Notes under the pieces: model-generated | What the model saw: only the letters and a program-made list of their open reading frames with translations | What the model was told of the DNA's origin: nothing | Database searches by the model: none | Shown here: positions 1-8,970 of the stretch, one piece after another | Numbering within the stretch: position 1 is the first letter of the stretch | Layout of the letters: every line of letters begins with the position of its first letter | Translations under genes and position numbers: made by a program | DNA from: Rohdeia mirabilis | GTDB taxonomy: Bacteria > Planctomycetota > UBA1135 > GCA-002686595 | Direction: 5' to 3' | DNA: 64,000 nucleotides | NCBI GenBank assembly: GCA_007750655.1 | Contig: CP036290.1 | Span: 4,588,001 to 4,652,000 of the forward strand

Positions 1-90
1 CCTGTCCGCGCCCGACTCCCACCGAGGCTCGACCCTCAGTTAGGCCGCCCTTTCTCGATTCTTCACCCGACCCCGACCCACTCCATCGCC

Positions 91-1602
91 ATGCCCACCC
101 CTCCCTCCGACGCCTTCGCCGCCTCGGGCTCCTCGCCCGGCGCCCCCAGCTCGATCCACACCTCTCTCCCTCTCGTCCCGCCCCGCCCACCCCACGGCCA
201 CACCCCCGGCCCCCAGACCCTGGCCGTGCGCGGTGGCCGACGCCCCTCGCCCGACGCCGCGGCCCTCCTCCCCGGCATCTGCCAGTCCACCACCTTCGCC
301 CAGCGCGCGGTGGGCGACCACGACGGACAGACCTACTCGCGCTGCGGCAATCCGACCGTCGACGCGCTCGAATCCGCCCTCGCCGCCTTCGAGGGCACGG
401 CCCCGACCCACGCGATCGCCTACGGCACCGGCATGGCCGCGCTCGTCGGCCTGGTCCTCGCCCACACCGCGGCGGGCGAACGTGTGGTCCTCTCGCGCAC
501 GGTCTACGGCGGCACGGTGCGGCTGGTGCGCGAGCTGCTGGAGCGCTTCGACGTCCGAGCCCACTTCGTCGACACCACCGACCTCTTCGGCGCACGCGAC
601 GCAGAGGGCGAGCTCGACCCGGCTCGCCTCGCGATCACCGAACTCGGGCGCGCGCTCGCCGATCGCTCCCGCCCCACGCGGCTCGTCCTGGTCGAGTCGC
701 CGGCCAACCCGACGCTCGAGCTGACCGACATCGAGGCCGCAGCGCACCTCGCCCACACGGCCGGCGCGCGCCTCGCGGTGGACAACACGTTCCTGACCGC
801 CACGCTGCAGCCGGTCCTCGCCCTCGGCGCCGACGTGGCCGTGCTCTCCACCACCAAGTACGTGGACGGGCACAACGCGACCACCGGCGGCGCGCTCCTG
901 GTGGCCGATCGCTCGCCCGCGCACTCGGAACTCGCGCGGATCCTGCGGCACGAGCGCGGCGTCCTGGGCTCGATCCAGAAGCCGTTCGAGGCCTGGTTGA
1001 CGCTCCAAGGGCTCAAGACGCTGCCGCTGCGCCTCGAACAGCACAGCCGCAACGCCTTGGCCGTCGCGCGCTTCCTCGAAGGGCACCCCGCCGTCGGCCG
1101 CGTGCGCCATCCGTTCCTCGAGTCCTTCGAACAGTCGGGGCTCGCGCGTCGTCAACAATCGGGGGGCGGCGGCATCGTCAGCTTCGAACTGGCGGGCCAC
1201 CTCTTCCGTTCGCCCGCCGAGCGCTCCGAGGCCGCCCGTCGGCTGCTGGCCTCGACCAGGCTCTGCACCCTGGCCGAGAACCTGGGCGCCACCGAGACCC
1301 TCGTGACCCACCCCGCCACCATGACCCACGCGTCCTACGCCGCCGCCGAACGCGAGCGGCTCGGCATCACCGACGGGCTGATCCGCCTGTCGGTGGGGCT
1401 CGAGGACCCGGGCGACGTGGAGCGCGACCTCGCGCGCGCGATCGACCTAGCGCTCGCGAGCGTGGCGGAGGAGCGTGCGACCGACGGCCGCGCCGACGAT
1501 GGACGTGCGCTCGACGAGAGCGCGTCCGATCGACCCGCGACCGGTGACCGTGGGCCCGAAACCACCGGAACCACCCGTTCGGCGGGGAAGGTGCAGCGAT
1601 GA
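91..1602 (+). CDS. Cys/Met-metabolism PLP-dependent enzyme (sulfhydrylase / cystathionine synthase class)
   Basis: 503 aa. A fold-type I PLP enzyme of the Cys/Met metabolism family (O-acetylhomoserine sulfhydrylase, cystathionine gamma-synthase, methionine gamma-lyase). Visible family motifs are YSRCGNPT near residue 83, the YGTGMAA stretch, ESPANPT, and VLSTTKY with the PLP Schiff-base lysine at Lys256. The first 40 residues are a Pro/Ser-rich extension with no counterpart in the family, so the true start could be later. The C-terminus (coded by 1471-1545) is a tail of degenerate pentapeptides of the type xRAxD. The stop overlaps the next start by 4 nt, so it is translationally coupled to the aspartokinase-homoserine dehydrogenase gene. 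That context indicates incorporation of sulfur or cysteine into activated homoserine. The exact substrate cannot be read from sequence. Confidence 0.88.
   Translation: MPTPPSDAFAASGSSPGAPSSIHTSLPLVPPRPPHGHTPGPQTLAVRGGRRPSPDAAALLPGICQSTTFAQRAVGDHDGQTYSRCGNPTVDALESALAAFEGTAPTHAIAYGTGMAALVGLVLAHTAAGERVVLSRTVYGGTVRLVRELLERFDVRAHFVDTTDLFGARDAEGELDPARLAITELGRALADRSRPTRLVLVESPANPTLELTDIEAAAHLAHTAGARLAVDNTFLTATLQPVLALGADVAVLSTTKYVDGHNATTGGALLVADRSPAHSELARILRHERGVLGSIQKPFEAWLTLQGLKTLPLRLEQHSRNALAVARFLEGHPAVGRVRHPFLESFEQSGLARRQQSGGGGIVSFELAGHLFRSPAERSEAARRLLASTRLCTLAENLGATETLVTHPATMTHASYAAAERERLGITDGLIRLSVGLEDPGDVERDLARAIDLALASVAEERATDGRADDGRALDESASDRPATGDRGPETTGTTRSAGKVQR
1471..1545 (+). repeat. 15-nt period repeats coding a pentapeptide tail
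   Basis: Five successive 15-nt units code ERATD, GRADD, GRALD, ESASD and RPATG at the C-terminus of the first PLP enzyme. The consensus matches the repeat in the linker of the downstream aspartokinase-homoserine dehydrogenase fusion. Confidence 0.7.
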
Positions 1603-3920
1603 GCTCCATCCGATCCTCCGCGACGGACCACCCGCGAGCGCCGCGCGACCTGGTCGTCCTGAAGTTCGGCTCGAGCGTGCTGCGCTCGACCGCCGACCTG
1701 CCGCGCGCGGTGCACGAGATCTACCGCGCCCTGCGCGACGGGCGGCGCGTGCTGGCCGTGGTCTCGGCGATCGGCGACACGACCGATCGCCTGCTCGCCG
1801 AGGCCCGGCGTCTGGTCGAGCGGCCGAGCGCGCCCGATCTCGCGCGCCTCTTGGCCGGCGGTGAGCGCGAAGCTGCGGCGCTGCTCGTGCTCGCGCTCGA
1901 TCGCGCGGGCCTCCCGGCGGTCGCTCTCGATCCGGGCGACGGGTGCGTGCGCGCGCGCGGTCCGGTGCTCGACGCGGAACCCGTGCACGTGGACCTCGCC
2001 GCGTTCGCGCGGGCCTTCGACGCGGCCGACGTGGTCGTGCTGCCCGGCTTCTTCGCGAAGGGCGAGAGCGGCGAGTGCGTGCTCCTGGGCCGCGGCGGTT
2101 CGGACCTGACCGCGGTGGTCGTCGCGCGCGCGCTCGACGCCGATCGCTGCGTCCTGCTGAAGGACGTTGACGGTCTGTACGAGAGCGATCCGGCGCTCGT
2201 GGGCGCAAGTGGCGCGGCGCCGCGACGCTTCGAACGCGTGACCTTCGCCGACGCCGAACGCCTCGACGCGCGGATCCTCCAACCCAAAGCGGTGCGGTTC
2301 TGCGCGAGTCACGCCGCGGCGCGTCGCGCATCGGTAAGTGACGAGATCGCGGGTAGCGAGATCGCGGGTAGCGAGATCGCGAGTGACGGGCGCACGAGTG
2401 ACGGGCGCGCGAGTGACGAGCGTGTGATTGACGAACGCACGAGTGACGCGCTCCCGAACGACGGGCGCGCGAGCAACGAGAGCGCGCACAACGCGCGTCG
2501 CGCATCGGCCAACGCCAGAGGCGCGTGCGGCGCTCCTGCGCCAGACGCTGGCGCGATTCGCGACTCGGAGCGCGACGGCGCGGCGGCTCACGGCGCGACG
2601 CGGGACCGCGCCGCTTTCGAGGTCGGCGCGCTCGACGGAGTGCGGCACACGCTCGTCGGCGCGGACTCGACGGTGCTCGCAGCGAGCGCCCCCGCGGCCG
2701 AACCGTTGCGCGTCGGCCTGATCGGTCTCGGGACCGTCGGTGCGAGCGTGTTCGAACGCCTCGCCTCGCTGCCCGGTCGCGTGCGGATCACGGCGGTGCT
2801 CGTGCGCGATGCCACTCGATCGCGCGACATCGGCGGATCGGCCGAACTGGGCGCCGAGCTCGCGCAGGTCCTGACCGACGACCCCGAGCAGTTCTTCGCC
2901 AGCGACTGCGACGTGGTCGTCGAGCTCGCGGGCGGCGTGGGCGAGGAGACGGACGAGAAGACGGACGTGGACGCAGGTTCGCGAGCGGACAGGCCACGGC
3001 GCTCGCTCGGGACCGGCGCGCTGGTCCGTCGCGCGCTCGCGAGCGGACACCACGTGGTCACCGCGAACAAGGCGCTCGTCGCGCGGGACGGCGACGAGCT
3101 GTTCGAACTGGCTGCGCGCGCCGGCGTCCGCCTCGCGTTCGGCGCGGCGGTCGGCGGCGCGGTTCCCGCTCTCGAACGGGTGCGCGAACTGCGCGCGCGC
3201 GGTCGCCGCGTGCGCTGGATCGCGGGCGTGTTGAACGGAACGGTGGGTTTCGTGCTCGACGCGCTCGAGAACGGCACGGGCCTGGACGCCGCGATCGCAC
3301 GCGCCCAGGAACGCGGGCTGGCGGAAGCCGATCCGACGCTCGACCTCGACGGCACCGACGCCGGCCACAAGATCGTGCTGCTCGCGCGAGCGGCGGGTGC
3401 GCGATCGGTCGCGATCGACGGGATCGCAGCGCTCGACGGTTCGACGGCGGCGGTGGCCGAGCGCGCGCGGACCCGAGGACTGCGCCTGACCCAGGTGGCG
3501 CGCGTGGACCTCGGCGACGAGCAAGTGCCCGACACCGCGCTCGATCACAGCAGCGAACGCGAGCACGTCGGCGATCCCCGCATCGACCGCACGACCGAGC
3601 TCGACCGCACGCACCGCGACGATTCGGAACGCTCGGCGCGGGCCAGCGTGCGCCTGCTCGAGCTCGACCGACACCACCCGCTGGGTCGTGCGCGCGGCGA
3701 GGACAACGCCGTGTCGATCGGGCTCGACGACGGTGAGACGGTCGTGCTGCACGGTCGCGGCGCGGGCGCCTGGCCGACGGCCGAAGCGGTGCTCGGCGAC
3801 GTGCTCGAACTGGCTCGCAGCGGCGTCTCGCGACGCAGCGACCGGACGGCGCCCGTCGGCGGGAACGGACCGACGGGCCGTCCGTCCGAGTCGAACCACG
3901 GCGCACGCGGGGAGGACTGA
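1599..3920 (+). CDS. Aspartokinase-homoserine dehydrogenase fusion without ACT domains
   Basis: 773 aa, bifunctional. Residues about 18-245 are an amino-acid-kinase domain (VLKFGSSVL at the N-terminus, GRGGSDLTA, VLLKDVDGLYESDP), expected to phosphorylate aspartate. Residues about 369-720 are homoserine dehydrogenase, with the Rossmann motif GLIGLGTVG, VTANKALVA, GVLNGTVGFVL and the EADPTLDLDGTDAGHK stretch. The ThrA/MetL fusions of enterobacteria carry ACT regulatory domains between the two; here that space (about 250-368) is a low-complexity linker containing ten pentapeptide repeats. The kinase loop reads KFG-SSV, one residue shorter than the usual KFGGSSV. I infer that classical ACT-mediated threonine or lysine feedback is absent. 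The start overlaps the upstream stop (ATGA), and the stop is 3 nt before the next gene, so all three are one operon for homoserine and methionine synthesis. Confidence 0.85.
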   Translation: MSSIRSSATDHPRAPRDLVVLKFGSSVLRSTADLPRAVHEIYRALRDGRRVLAVVSAIGDTTDRLLAEARRLVERPSAPDLARLLAGGEREAAALLVLALDRAGLPAVALDPGDGCVRARGPVLDAEPVHVDLAAFARAFDAADVVVLPGFFAKGESGECVLLGRGGSDLTAVVVARALDADRCVLLKDVDGLYESDPALVGASGAAPRRFERVTFADAERLDARILQPKAVRFCASHAAARRASVSDEIAGSEIAGSEIASDGRTSDGRASDERVIDERTSDALPNDGRASNESAHNARRASANARGACGAPAPDAGAIRDSERDGAAAHGATRDRAAFEVGALDGVRHTLVGADSTVLAASAPAAEPLRVGLIGLGTVGASVFERLASLPGRVRITAVLVRDATRSRDIGGSAELGAELAQVLTDDPEQFFASDCDVVVELAGGVGEETDEKTDVDAGSRADRPRRSLGTGALVRRALASGHHVVTANKALVARDGDELFELAARAGVRLAFGAAVGGAVPALERVRELRARGRRVRWIAGVLNGTVGFVLDALENGTGLDAAIARAQERGLAEADPTLDLDGTDAGHKIVLLARAAGARSVAIDGIAALDGSTAAVAERARTRGLRLTQVARVDLGDEQVPDTALDHSSEREHVGDPRIDRTTELDRTHRDDSERSARASVRLLELDRHHPLGRARGEDNAVSIGLDDGETVVLHGRGAGAWPTAEAVLGDVLELARSGVSRRSDRTAPVGGNGPTGRPSESNHGARGED
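2343..2492 (+). repeat. Ten 15-nt repeats coding a pentapeptide linker
   Basis: Ten consecutive 15-nt units lie in frame within the fusion protein and code EIAGS, EIAGS, EIASD, GRTSD, GRASD, ERVID, ERTSD, ALPND, GRASN and ESAHN. The first two units are identical at DNA level. The array occupies the place where ACT domains sit in related fusions. Confidence 0.85.
3911..3915 (+). promoter_or_regulatory. Shine-Dalgarno of the third gene of the homoserine operon
   Basis: A purine-rich GGGGAGGA sequence ends about 7 nt before the ATG at 3924. It fixes that start and shows that internal operon genes here use a canonical ribosome binding site. Confidence 0.75.
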
Positions 3921-3923
3921 GCC

Positions 3924-5135
3924 ATGGACCACTCCCTGTGCAAAGGACTCGCCGGCGACCCGTTCGCCGCGAGCGCGCTGCCCCTGTACCAGACCGCCAC
4001 GTTCCGCCAGTCGAGCGCCGAACGCTTCGACGCCTTCGACTACACGCGCACCGACAACCCGACGCGCGCGCACGTCGAACGCCGCATCGCAGCGCTCGAA
4101 CGCGGTTCGCACGGGCTGTTGTTCGCGAGCGGCATGGCGGCGATCGACGGCGTGCTCGCACTCGTTCCGACCGGCGGACGCCTCGTGATCGGGCGCGATC
4201 TGTACGGCGGGACGCTGCGCCTCGTGCGCGACCTGGTGGACGAACGCGGCCTCGAGCTGGTCGACGTGGACGCGGCCGACGCGGACGCGCTCGCCCGTGC
4301 GATCGACGCGCACCGACCGCACTGGGTCTGGCTCGAGTCGCCGACGAATCCGCTGCAGGACGTGGTCGACCTGCGCGCGGCGGCGGCGGCCTGTCGGCGA
4401 GCGGGCGCGCGTCTGGCCGTGGACAACACGATGCTCTCGAGCTGGCTGCAACAGCCCTCGAGCCTGGGCGCGGACGCGGTCGTGCTGTCGGCGACCAAGC
4501 ACCTCGGTGGGCACGCGGACCTGACCGCTGGGGCCGTGGTCGTCGACGATCCCGACCTGGCCGCCGCCCTCGCCCGCCGGCGCAACACACGCGGCACGGC
4601 CCTGGCACCGTTCGAGGCCTGGTTGCTCGACCGCGGGCTCGAGACGCTGGAGGTGCGCGTCGAACGCCAGACCCACAGCGCACGGTCGATCGCCGAACGG
4701 TTGGCCGTGTGCGCGCGAGAGCCGGGGTCGCCCATCACCGGTGTGCGCTACGCGGGGCTGACCGACCATCCGGGGCACGCGCTGCTCGTGAAGCAGGCGC
4801 GCGGCGCTGGCAGCGTCCTGTGCGTCGAGTTCGCCTGTCGCGGGGCGGCCGTGCGCTTCGTCGAGGCGCTGGAACGCTTCGCGATCGCCGTCAGCTTCGG
4901 GTCGACGCGCAGCACCGCGAGCCTGCCGAGCGCCATGTCCCACGCCTCGGTGCCCGCCGGTCTGTCGGCGACCATCGCTCCGCCGGCCGCGGGCCTCGTG
5001 CGGCTGTCGATCGGCCTCGAGGACCCGCGCGATCTCGTCGACGATGTCGAGCGCGCGCTGGTCGTCGCCGCCACGGCGCCCCTCGAAGGATCGAGCAGCA
5101 GCGACACCGTGGAGCGGATCGGCTCGGCGACGTAG
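3924..5135 (+). CDS. Cystathionine gamma-synthase / beta-lyase family PLP enzyme
   Basis: 403 aa, a second Cys/Met-metabolism PLP enzyme, paralogous to the gene at 91. Motifs: YTRTDNPT, FASGMAA, ESPTNPLQ, DNTMLS, and LSATKHLGGH with the PLP lysine at Lys192. The length is normal for the family. It follows the aspartokinase-homoserine dehydrogenase by 3 nt and has a strong ribosome binding site. With two such enzymes in one operon, one may form cystathionine or homocysteine and the other cleave cystathionine. Which does which is not decided by the sequence. No homoserine acyltransferase (metX/metA) is in the window. Confidence 0.87.
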   Translation: MDHSLCKGLAGDPFAASALPLYQTATFRQSSAERFDAFDYTRTDNPTRAHVERRIAALERGSHGLLFASGMAAIDGVLALVPTGGRLVIGRDLYGGTLRLVRDLVDERGLELVDVDAADADALARAIDAHRPHWVWLESPTNPLQDVVDLRAAAAACRRAGARLAVDNTMLSSWLQQPSSLGADAVVLSATKHLGGHADLTAGAVVVDDPDLAAALARRRNTRGTALAPFEAWLLDRGLETLEVRVERQTHSARSIAERLAVCAREPGSPITGVRYAGLTDHPGHALLVKQARGAGSVLCVEFACRGAAVRFVEALERFAIAVSFGSTRSTASLPSAMSHASVPAGLSATIAPPAAGLVRLSIGLEDPRDLVDDVERALVVAATAPLEGSSSSDTVERIGSAT

Positions 5136-5245
5136 GTCCGCGTCGCGAGGGGGCGCGGACGTCGCCCGGTGCCCGACACGAGCGGCGCGGTTCGGCGCGC
5201 GGGCGCGACGCGACACGGAACCGTCGAGGCGCGCCCACCCCCTGC

Positions 5246-5251
5246 TACCGT
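5246..5251 (+). promoter_or_regulatory. -10 element (TACCGT) for leaderless glpD
   Basis: TACCGT lies exactly 7 nt before the GTG at 5259. With normal -10 to start-point spacing the transcript would begin at or next to the start codon. No convincing -35 is visible. Confidence 0.5.
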
Positions 5252-5258
5252 GGCGCGC

Positions 5259-6899
5259 GTGAACGCCGACGCTCCCACTCCGCCGCCCGCCCGCGCCCGG
5301 CGCCTTCAACGACTGGCGAGCGGCGAGCGCTTCGACGTGTTGGTCGTCGGCGGCGGCGTCACCGGAGCGGGCGTCGCACTCGACCTCACCTGCCGCGGAC
5401 TGAAGGTCGCCCTCGTCGAGCGCGCCGACTGGGGCCAGGAGACCTCGAGCGCCTCGTCGCGCCTCTTGCACGGCGGGCTGCGCTACCTCGAGACCTACGA
5501 GTTCGGGCTCGTGCGCGAGTCGTGCCTCGAACGGTCGCTCCTCCTGCGCAACGCGGCCGGTCTGGCCTGGCCCGAGCGGTTCACGTTCCCGCTCTTCCGC
5601 GGCGGGCGCGTCGGACGGTTGAAGCTCGCGGCGGGGCTCGGCCTCTACACCGCGCTGTCGGTGCCGCGCGTGCTCGGGATTCCGGGCCTCGTCGGCGTGA
5701 AGGACACCCAGCGCGCGATCCCCGGCATCGCCTCGGGCGTCATCGGCGCGGGCCAGTACCTCGACGGCGCCACCGACGACGCGCGGCTCGTCTGGTCGGT
5801 CGTGCGGACCGCCATCGAACGCGGCGCGCTGTGCGCCTCGCGCGTCGCGGTCACCGCCATCGAACAGGACGGGAGCGGCGTCGAAGCGCGCCTCGTCGAT
5901 CGACTCGGTGCCAGCGGCCCCGACGCCGATGCGCCCGAACTCGGCCGACTGCGCGCCGACCACGCCGTGCTGTGCGGCGGGCCGTTCACCGAACAGCTAC
6001 GCGCGCTGGCGGGACTGTCGGGCACGTGGCTGTCGCCGACGCGCGGCACCCACGTCGTACTGCCCAGGCACCGACTCCCGACCGACGGCGCCGTCGTCTT
6101 CGCGTCGCCCGTCGACGGCCGCGTGATGTTCGTCCTGCCCTGGCCCGGACACACGATCGTCGGCACCACCGACGTCGACGCGCCGGTCGAGCGCCGCGGC
6201 AACCACGAACGCGGCGAGGCGAGCGACGCCGAGGTCGAGTACCTGCTAGCGTCGGCGAACGGCCTGGTCCCCGGCGCCGCGCTCGTGCGCGCGGACGTGA
6301 TCTCGGTCTGGTCCGGCCTGCGACCGCTGCTGGCCGCGCCGAAGGAGGATCCGTCGGCGCGCAGCCGCGAGGAACGGGTCGAGCGCGACGGCGCCATCAC
6401 GACCATCGCCGGCGGCAAGTTGACGGGCTTTCGCAGCATGGCCGAGAAGCTCGGCGCCCAACTGGTGCGACACCTCGAGCGCGACGGCGGCCCCCGCGCG
6501 GACACCGGACCGAACGCCCCGCGCCTGGACGGGCGCCGGGCCTCGCCGACCCGCGACCTCCGGCTGTGGGGCGCCCTGGACGCCCGCGTCGCGCGCCCGG
6601 CCTGGAGTTCCGCCGAGCCGGACGCCGCCGGTCTGCGCGACGCGGCCCTCGCCGGTCGCTACGGACGCTTCGCGGCGGCCGCCCGCCGAACAGCCGCCGA
6701 GGGTCCCCACGCCGGGCGCGAAGCCCTCGATCCGCAGACCACCTGGGCCGACGTGGCCTGGGCCGCCGAGTACGAGGACGCGCTCGAACCTGCGGACGTC
6801 TTCGTTCGGCGCACCGACCTCGGCTACACTCGGCCCGACGTCGCGGGCCTCGCCGCCGACGAGGTCGCCAGCATTCTCGCCGGGCGACGTTCCGAGTGA
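5259..6899 (+). CDS. glpD: FAD-dependent glycerol-3-phosphate dehydrogenase
   Basis: 546 aa from the chosen GTG. The enzyme oxidises sn-glycerol 3-phosphate to dihydroxyacetone phosphate and passes electrons to the quinone pool at the inner membrane. The N-terminal dinucleotide-binding motif VVGGGVTGAGVA is followed by the family signature SSRLLHGGLRYLE. TRGTHVVLPRHR and the C-terminal GGKLTGFRSMAEKL are also typical of GlpD. An upstream in-frame ATG at 5169 would add 30 unconserved residues; the GTG at 5259 is preferred because a TACCGT hexamer sits 7 nt before it. It is separated from the homoserine operon by about 120 nt and appears to be its own unit. Confidence 0.92.
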   Translation: MNADAPTPPPARARRLQRLASGERFDVLVVGGGVTGAGVALDLTCRGLKVALVERADWGQETSSASSRLLHGGLRYLETYEFGLVRESCLERSLLLRNAAGLAWPERFTFPLFRGGRVGRLKLAAGLGLYTALSVPRVLGIPGLVGVKDTQRAIPGIASGVIGAGQYLDGATDDARLVWSVVRTAIERGALCASRVAVTAIEQDGSGVEARLVDRLGASGPDADAPELGRLRADHAVLCGGPFTEQLRALAGLSGTWLSPTRGTHVVLPRHRLPTDGAVVFASPVDGRVMFVLPWPGHTIVGTTDVDAPVERRGNHERGEASDAEVEYLLASANGLVPGAALVRADVISVWSGLRPLLAAPKEDPSARSREERVERDGAITTIAGGKLTGFRSMAEKLGAQLVRHLERDGGPRADTGPNAPRLDGRRASPTRDLRLWGALDARVARPAWSSAEPDAAGLRDAALAGRYGRFAAAARRTAAEGPHAGREALDPQTTWADVAWAAEYEDALEPADVFVRRTDLGYTRPDVAGLAADEVASILAGRRSE

Positions 6900-6948
6900 C
6901 GGCCGCGGACCCGCCGCGCCCACTCCGACCACCAAGCACAACGCGTCC

Positions 6949-7695
6949 ATGGGCCTCGGCTGGGAGTTCTACGCCACGGAATTGGATGGCGACCCGATCG
7001 GACTACTCGTCGATCTGGACGCCGCGAACGACGCGACGTCCGACGTGCGCGCCGAGCTCCCGCTCCTGTGTCGCCTGCACGTGCCGATGCCGCGCCCGAT
7101 GTCGTCGGGGCTGACGTCCGAGCGCGACTTCGCAGCCCTCGAGAAGCTCGAGGACTCGGTCGAATCGGCGGCGGCCGAGATCGGCGGGCGCTTCGTCGGT
7201 CGCATCAGTTACCGGCGCGAGTGGGTCTTCTACATCTTCGTCGCGGTCGAGAAGGGCGCACTCGAAGCCTTCGATCGCTGCGTGCGCCGCGCCGGACTCT
7301 CCGGTGCACAGCTCGAGGTCGATCTCGACGCCGAGTGGACCCACTACGACGCCTTCCTGTACCCCTTCCCCCAGACGCTGCGACACATCCTCAATCGCCG
7401 CACGGTGGAAGCGCTGCGTGAGGCTGGTGACGATCCGACGAGCGTGCGACCGATGACGCACGAGCTCGTGTTCGACGATCGCGACCAGGCCGAGCCGATC
7501 CTGCTCGCCGCGCGCGAACGCCGCTACGCGACCGAACTCGAGTCGACCGGAAGCAGCCACCGTCTGCGCATCACGAAGGAGATCCCGCTGGACCTCGAGT
7601 CCATCGACCGCACGTCGCTGGCGCTGATGCGACTGGCCGACAAGCACGGTGGTCGCTACGTGGGATGGAGCTGCGGCGAGTTGGCCGCGCGCTGA
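6949..7695 (+). CDS. DUF695-RraB two-domain protein
   Basis: 248 aa. The N-terminal half (about 1-145) resembles DUF695 (WEFYATELDGDPIGLLVDL near the start). The C-terminal half (about 165-245) resembles the RraB fold, a small protein regulator of RNase E in E. coli, with the pattern HELVFDDRDQAEPILLAA, ITKEIPLDLESID and KHGGRYVGW. DUF695-RraB fusions are known as a conserved architecture. No enzymatic motif is apparent. It begins about 50 nt after glpD, so it may be co-transcribed. Target and role are unknown. Confidence 0.7.
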   Translation: MGLGWEFYATELDGDPIGLLVDLDAANDATSDVRAELPLLCRLHVPMPRPMSSGLTSERDFAALEKLEDSVESAAAEIGGRFVGRISYRREWVFYIFVAVEKGALEAFDRCVRRAGLSGAQLEVDLDAEWTHYDAFLYPFPQTLRHILNRRTVEALREAGDDPTSVRPMTHELVFDDRDQAEPILLAARERRYATELESTGSSHRLRITKEIPLDLESIDRTSLALMRLADKHGGRYVGWSCGELAAR

Positions 7696-7817
7696 ACCCG
7701 AACCGGGAACCGCAGGCGCGCACGGCCGGTGTTCGACCGGACCGCCGTCCGTACGGCCGTCCCGTCCGCCGTCGCCGACCGCGACGGGCACGAACCCAAC
7801 TGTCCGAACACCCCAGC

Positions 7818-8957
7818 ATGACCGGCACCGTCGTCCGCCCCGTCCCCTACGTCGACCTGCACGCCCAACGGCGGCGGATCGCCGCGGGTGTCGACGCGGC
7901 GATCGCGCGCGTGCTCGAGCACGGCGGCTTCGTCATGGGGCCCGAGATCGAGGAACTCGAGGCCGAACTCGCCCGGCGCGCGGGTGTCGCCCACTGCTTG
8001 ACCTGCGCGAGCGGAACGACGGCCCTGACGATTCCGCTCCTCGCGCGCGGCATCGGCCCCGGCGACGCGGTCTTCGTGCCTTCGTTCACGTTCACGTCGA
8101 CCGCGGAAGTCGTCGCCCTGCGCGGTGCGACGCCGGTCTTCGTCGACGTGCGGCGCGACACGTTCGACATGGATCCGCAGAGCCTCGACGTCGCCATCGC
8201 GACGGCGCGCGCGGCCGGTCTGGCGCCGCGCTGCGTGATCCCCGTCGACCTCTTCGGACAACCCGCCGACTACCGCGGCGTGCGGCGCGTGGCCGACGCG
8301 CACGGCCTGTGGGTCCTGGGCGACGCGGCTCAGAGCTTCGGCGCGTCCCAGCACGGACGCCCGGTCGGTTCGCTGGCCGAGGTCAGCGCGACGAGCTTCT
8401 ACCCGTCCAAACCGCTCGGCTGCTACGGCGACGGCGGCGCGGTCTTCACCGACGACGACGAACTGTTCGAACGCATGCGCGCGGTTCGCGTGCACGGCCA
8501 GGGGCGCGATCGCGACACGCTGGTCTCGCTGGGCCTGACGGGCCGGTTGGACTCGATCCAGGCCGCGGTGCTGCTGCAGAAACTGACGATCTTCGACGAC
8601 GAGTGCGACCGCCGCGACGAGATCGCCGCGCGCTACGCCGAGCGTCTGTCGGACGTGGTGGACGTGCCGGTGCTCGGGCCAGGGAACCGCTCCATCTGGG
8701 CCCAGTACACGATTCGCACGGAACGCCGCGACCAGGTCGTCGAGCGCCTCGACGCGTGCTGCGTGCCGACCGCCGTCTTCTATCGGCGCCCGCTGCACCT
8801 CCAGGCGCCGTACGCGCACTTCCCGTCCGTCGCTGGCGGTCTGCCGGTCACCGAGGCGCTCGCGGACGAAGTGGTGAGCCTGCCGCTGCACCCGTACCTC
8901 GAGGCCGACGACCAGGACCGTGTGGTCGCCGGCGTGCGGGCCGCGTTCGGCGCCTGA
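7818..8957 (+). CDS. DegT/DnrJ/EryC1-family sugar aminotransferase
   Basis: 379 aa PLP enzyme of the sensory-transduction/EryC1 aminotransferase family, which transfers amino groups to keto-sugar nucleotides. Visible motifs: the CASGTTALTIPLLARGI cofactor loop, SFTFTSTAE, GDAAQSFGA, and FYPSKPLG with the PLP lysine at Lys198. The ATG at 7818 matches the normal family N-terminus (VPYVDLHAQ). It lies 13 nt before a Gfo/Idh/MocA oxidoreductase. That pairing resembles WlbA/WlbC or WbpB/WbpE, which convert UDP-GlcNAc uronate to a 3-amino sugar for surface polysaccharide. The substrate is an inference from the pairing only. Confidence 0.88.
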   Translation: MTGTVVRPVPYVDLHAQRRRIAAGVDAAIARVLEHGGFVMGPEIEELEAELARRAGVAHCLTCASGTTALTIPLLARGIGPGDAVFVPSFTFTSTAEVVALRGATPVFVDVRRDTFDMDPQSLDVAIATARAAGLAPRCVIPVDLFGQPADYRGVRRVADAHGLWVLGDAAQSFGASQHGRPVGSLAEVSATSFYPSKPLGCYGDGGAVFTDDDELFERMRAVRVHGQGRDRDTLVSLGLTGRLDSIQAAVLLQKLTIFDDECDRRDEIAARYAERLSDVVDVPVLGPGNRSIWAQYTIRTERRDQVVERLDACCVPTAVFYRRPLHLQAPYAHFPSVAGGLPVTEALADEVVSLPLHPYLEADDQDRVVAGVRAAFGA

Positions 8958-8970
8958 GCTCGCTGGCGCC

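Noticed and set aside
1..90. A promoter for the homoserine operon in the first 90 nt
   Set aside because: No TANNNT at the usual distance and no clear ribosome binding site; the promoter may be outside the window.
1335..5963. A 1542-codon open frame antisense to the homoserine operon
   Set aside because: Its product is low-complexity Arg/Ala/Gly-rich sequence with no domain, and it mirrors the third-position GC bias of the real genes on the plus strand.
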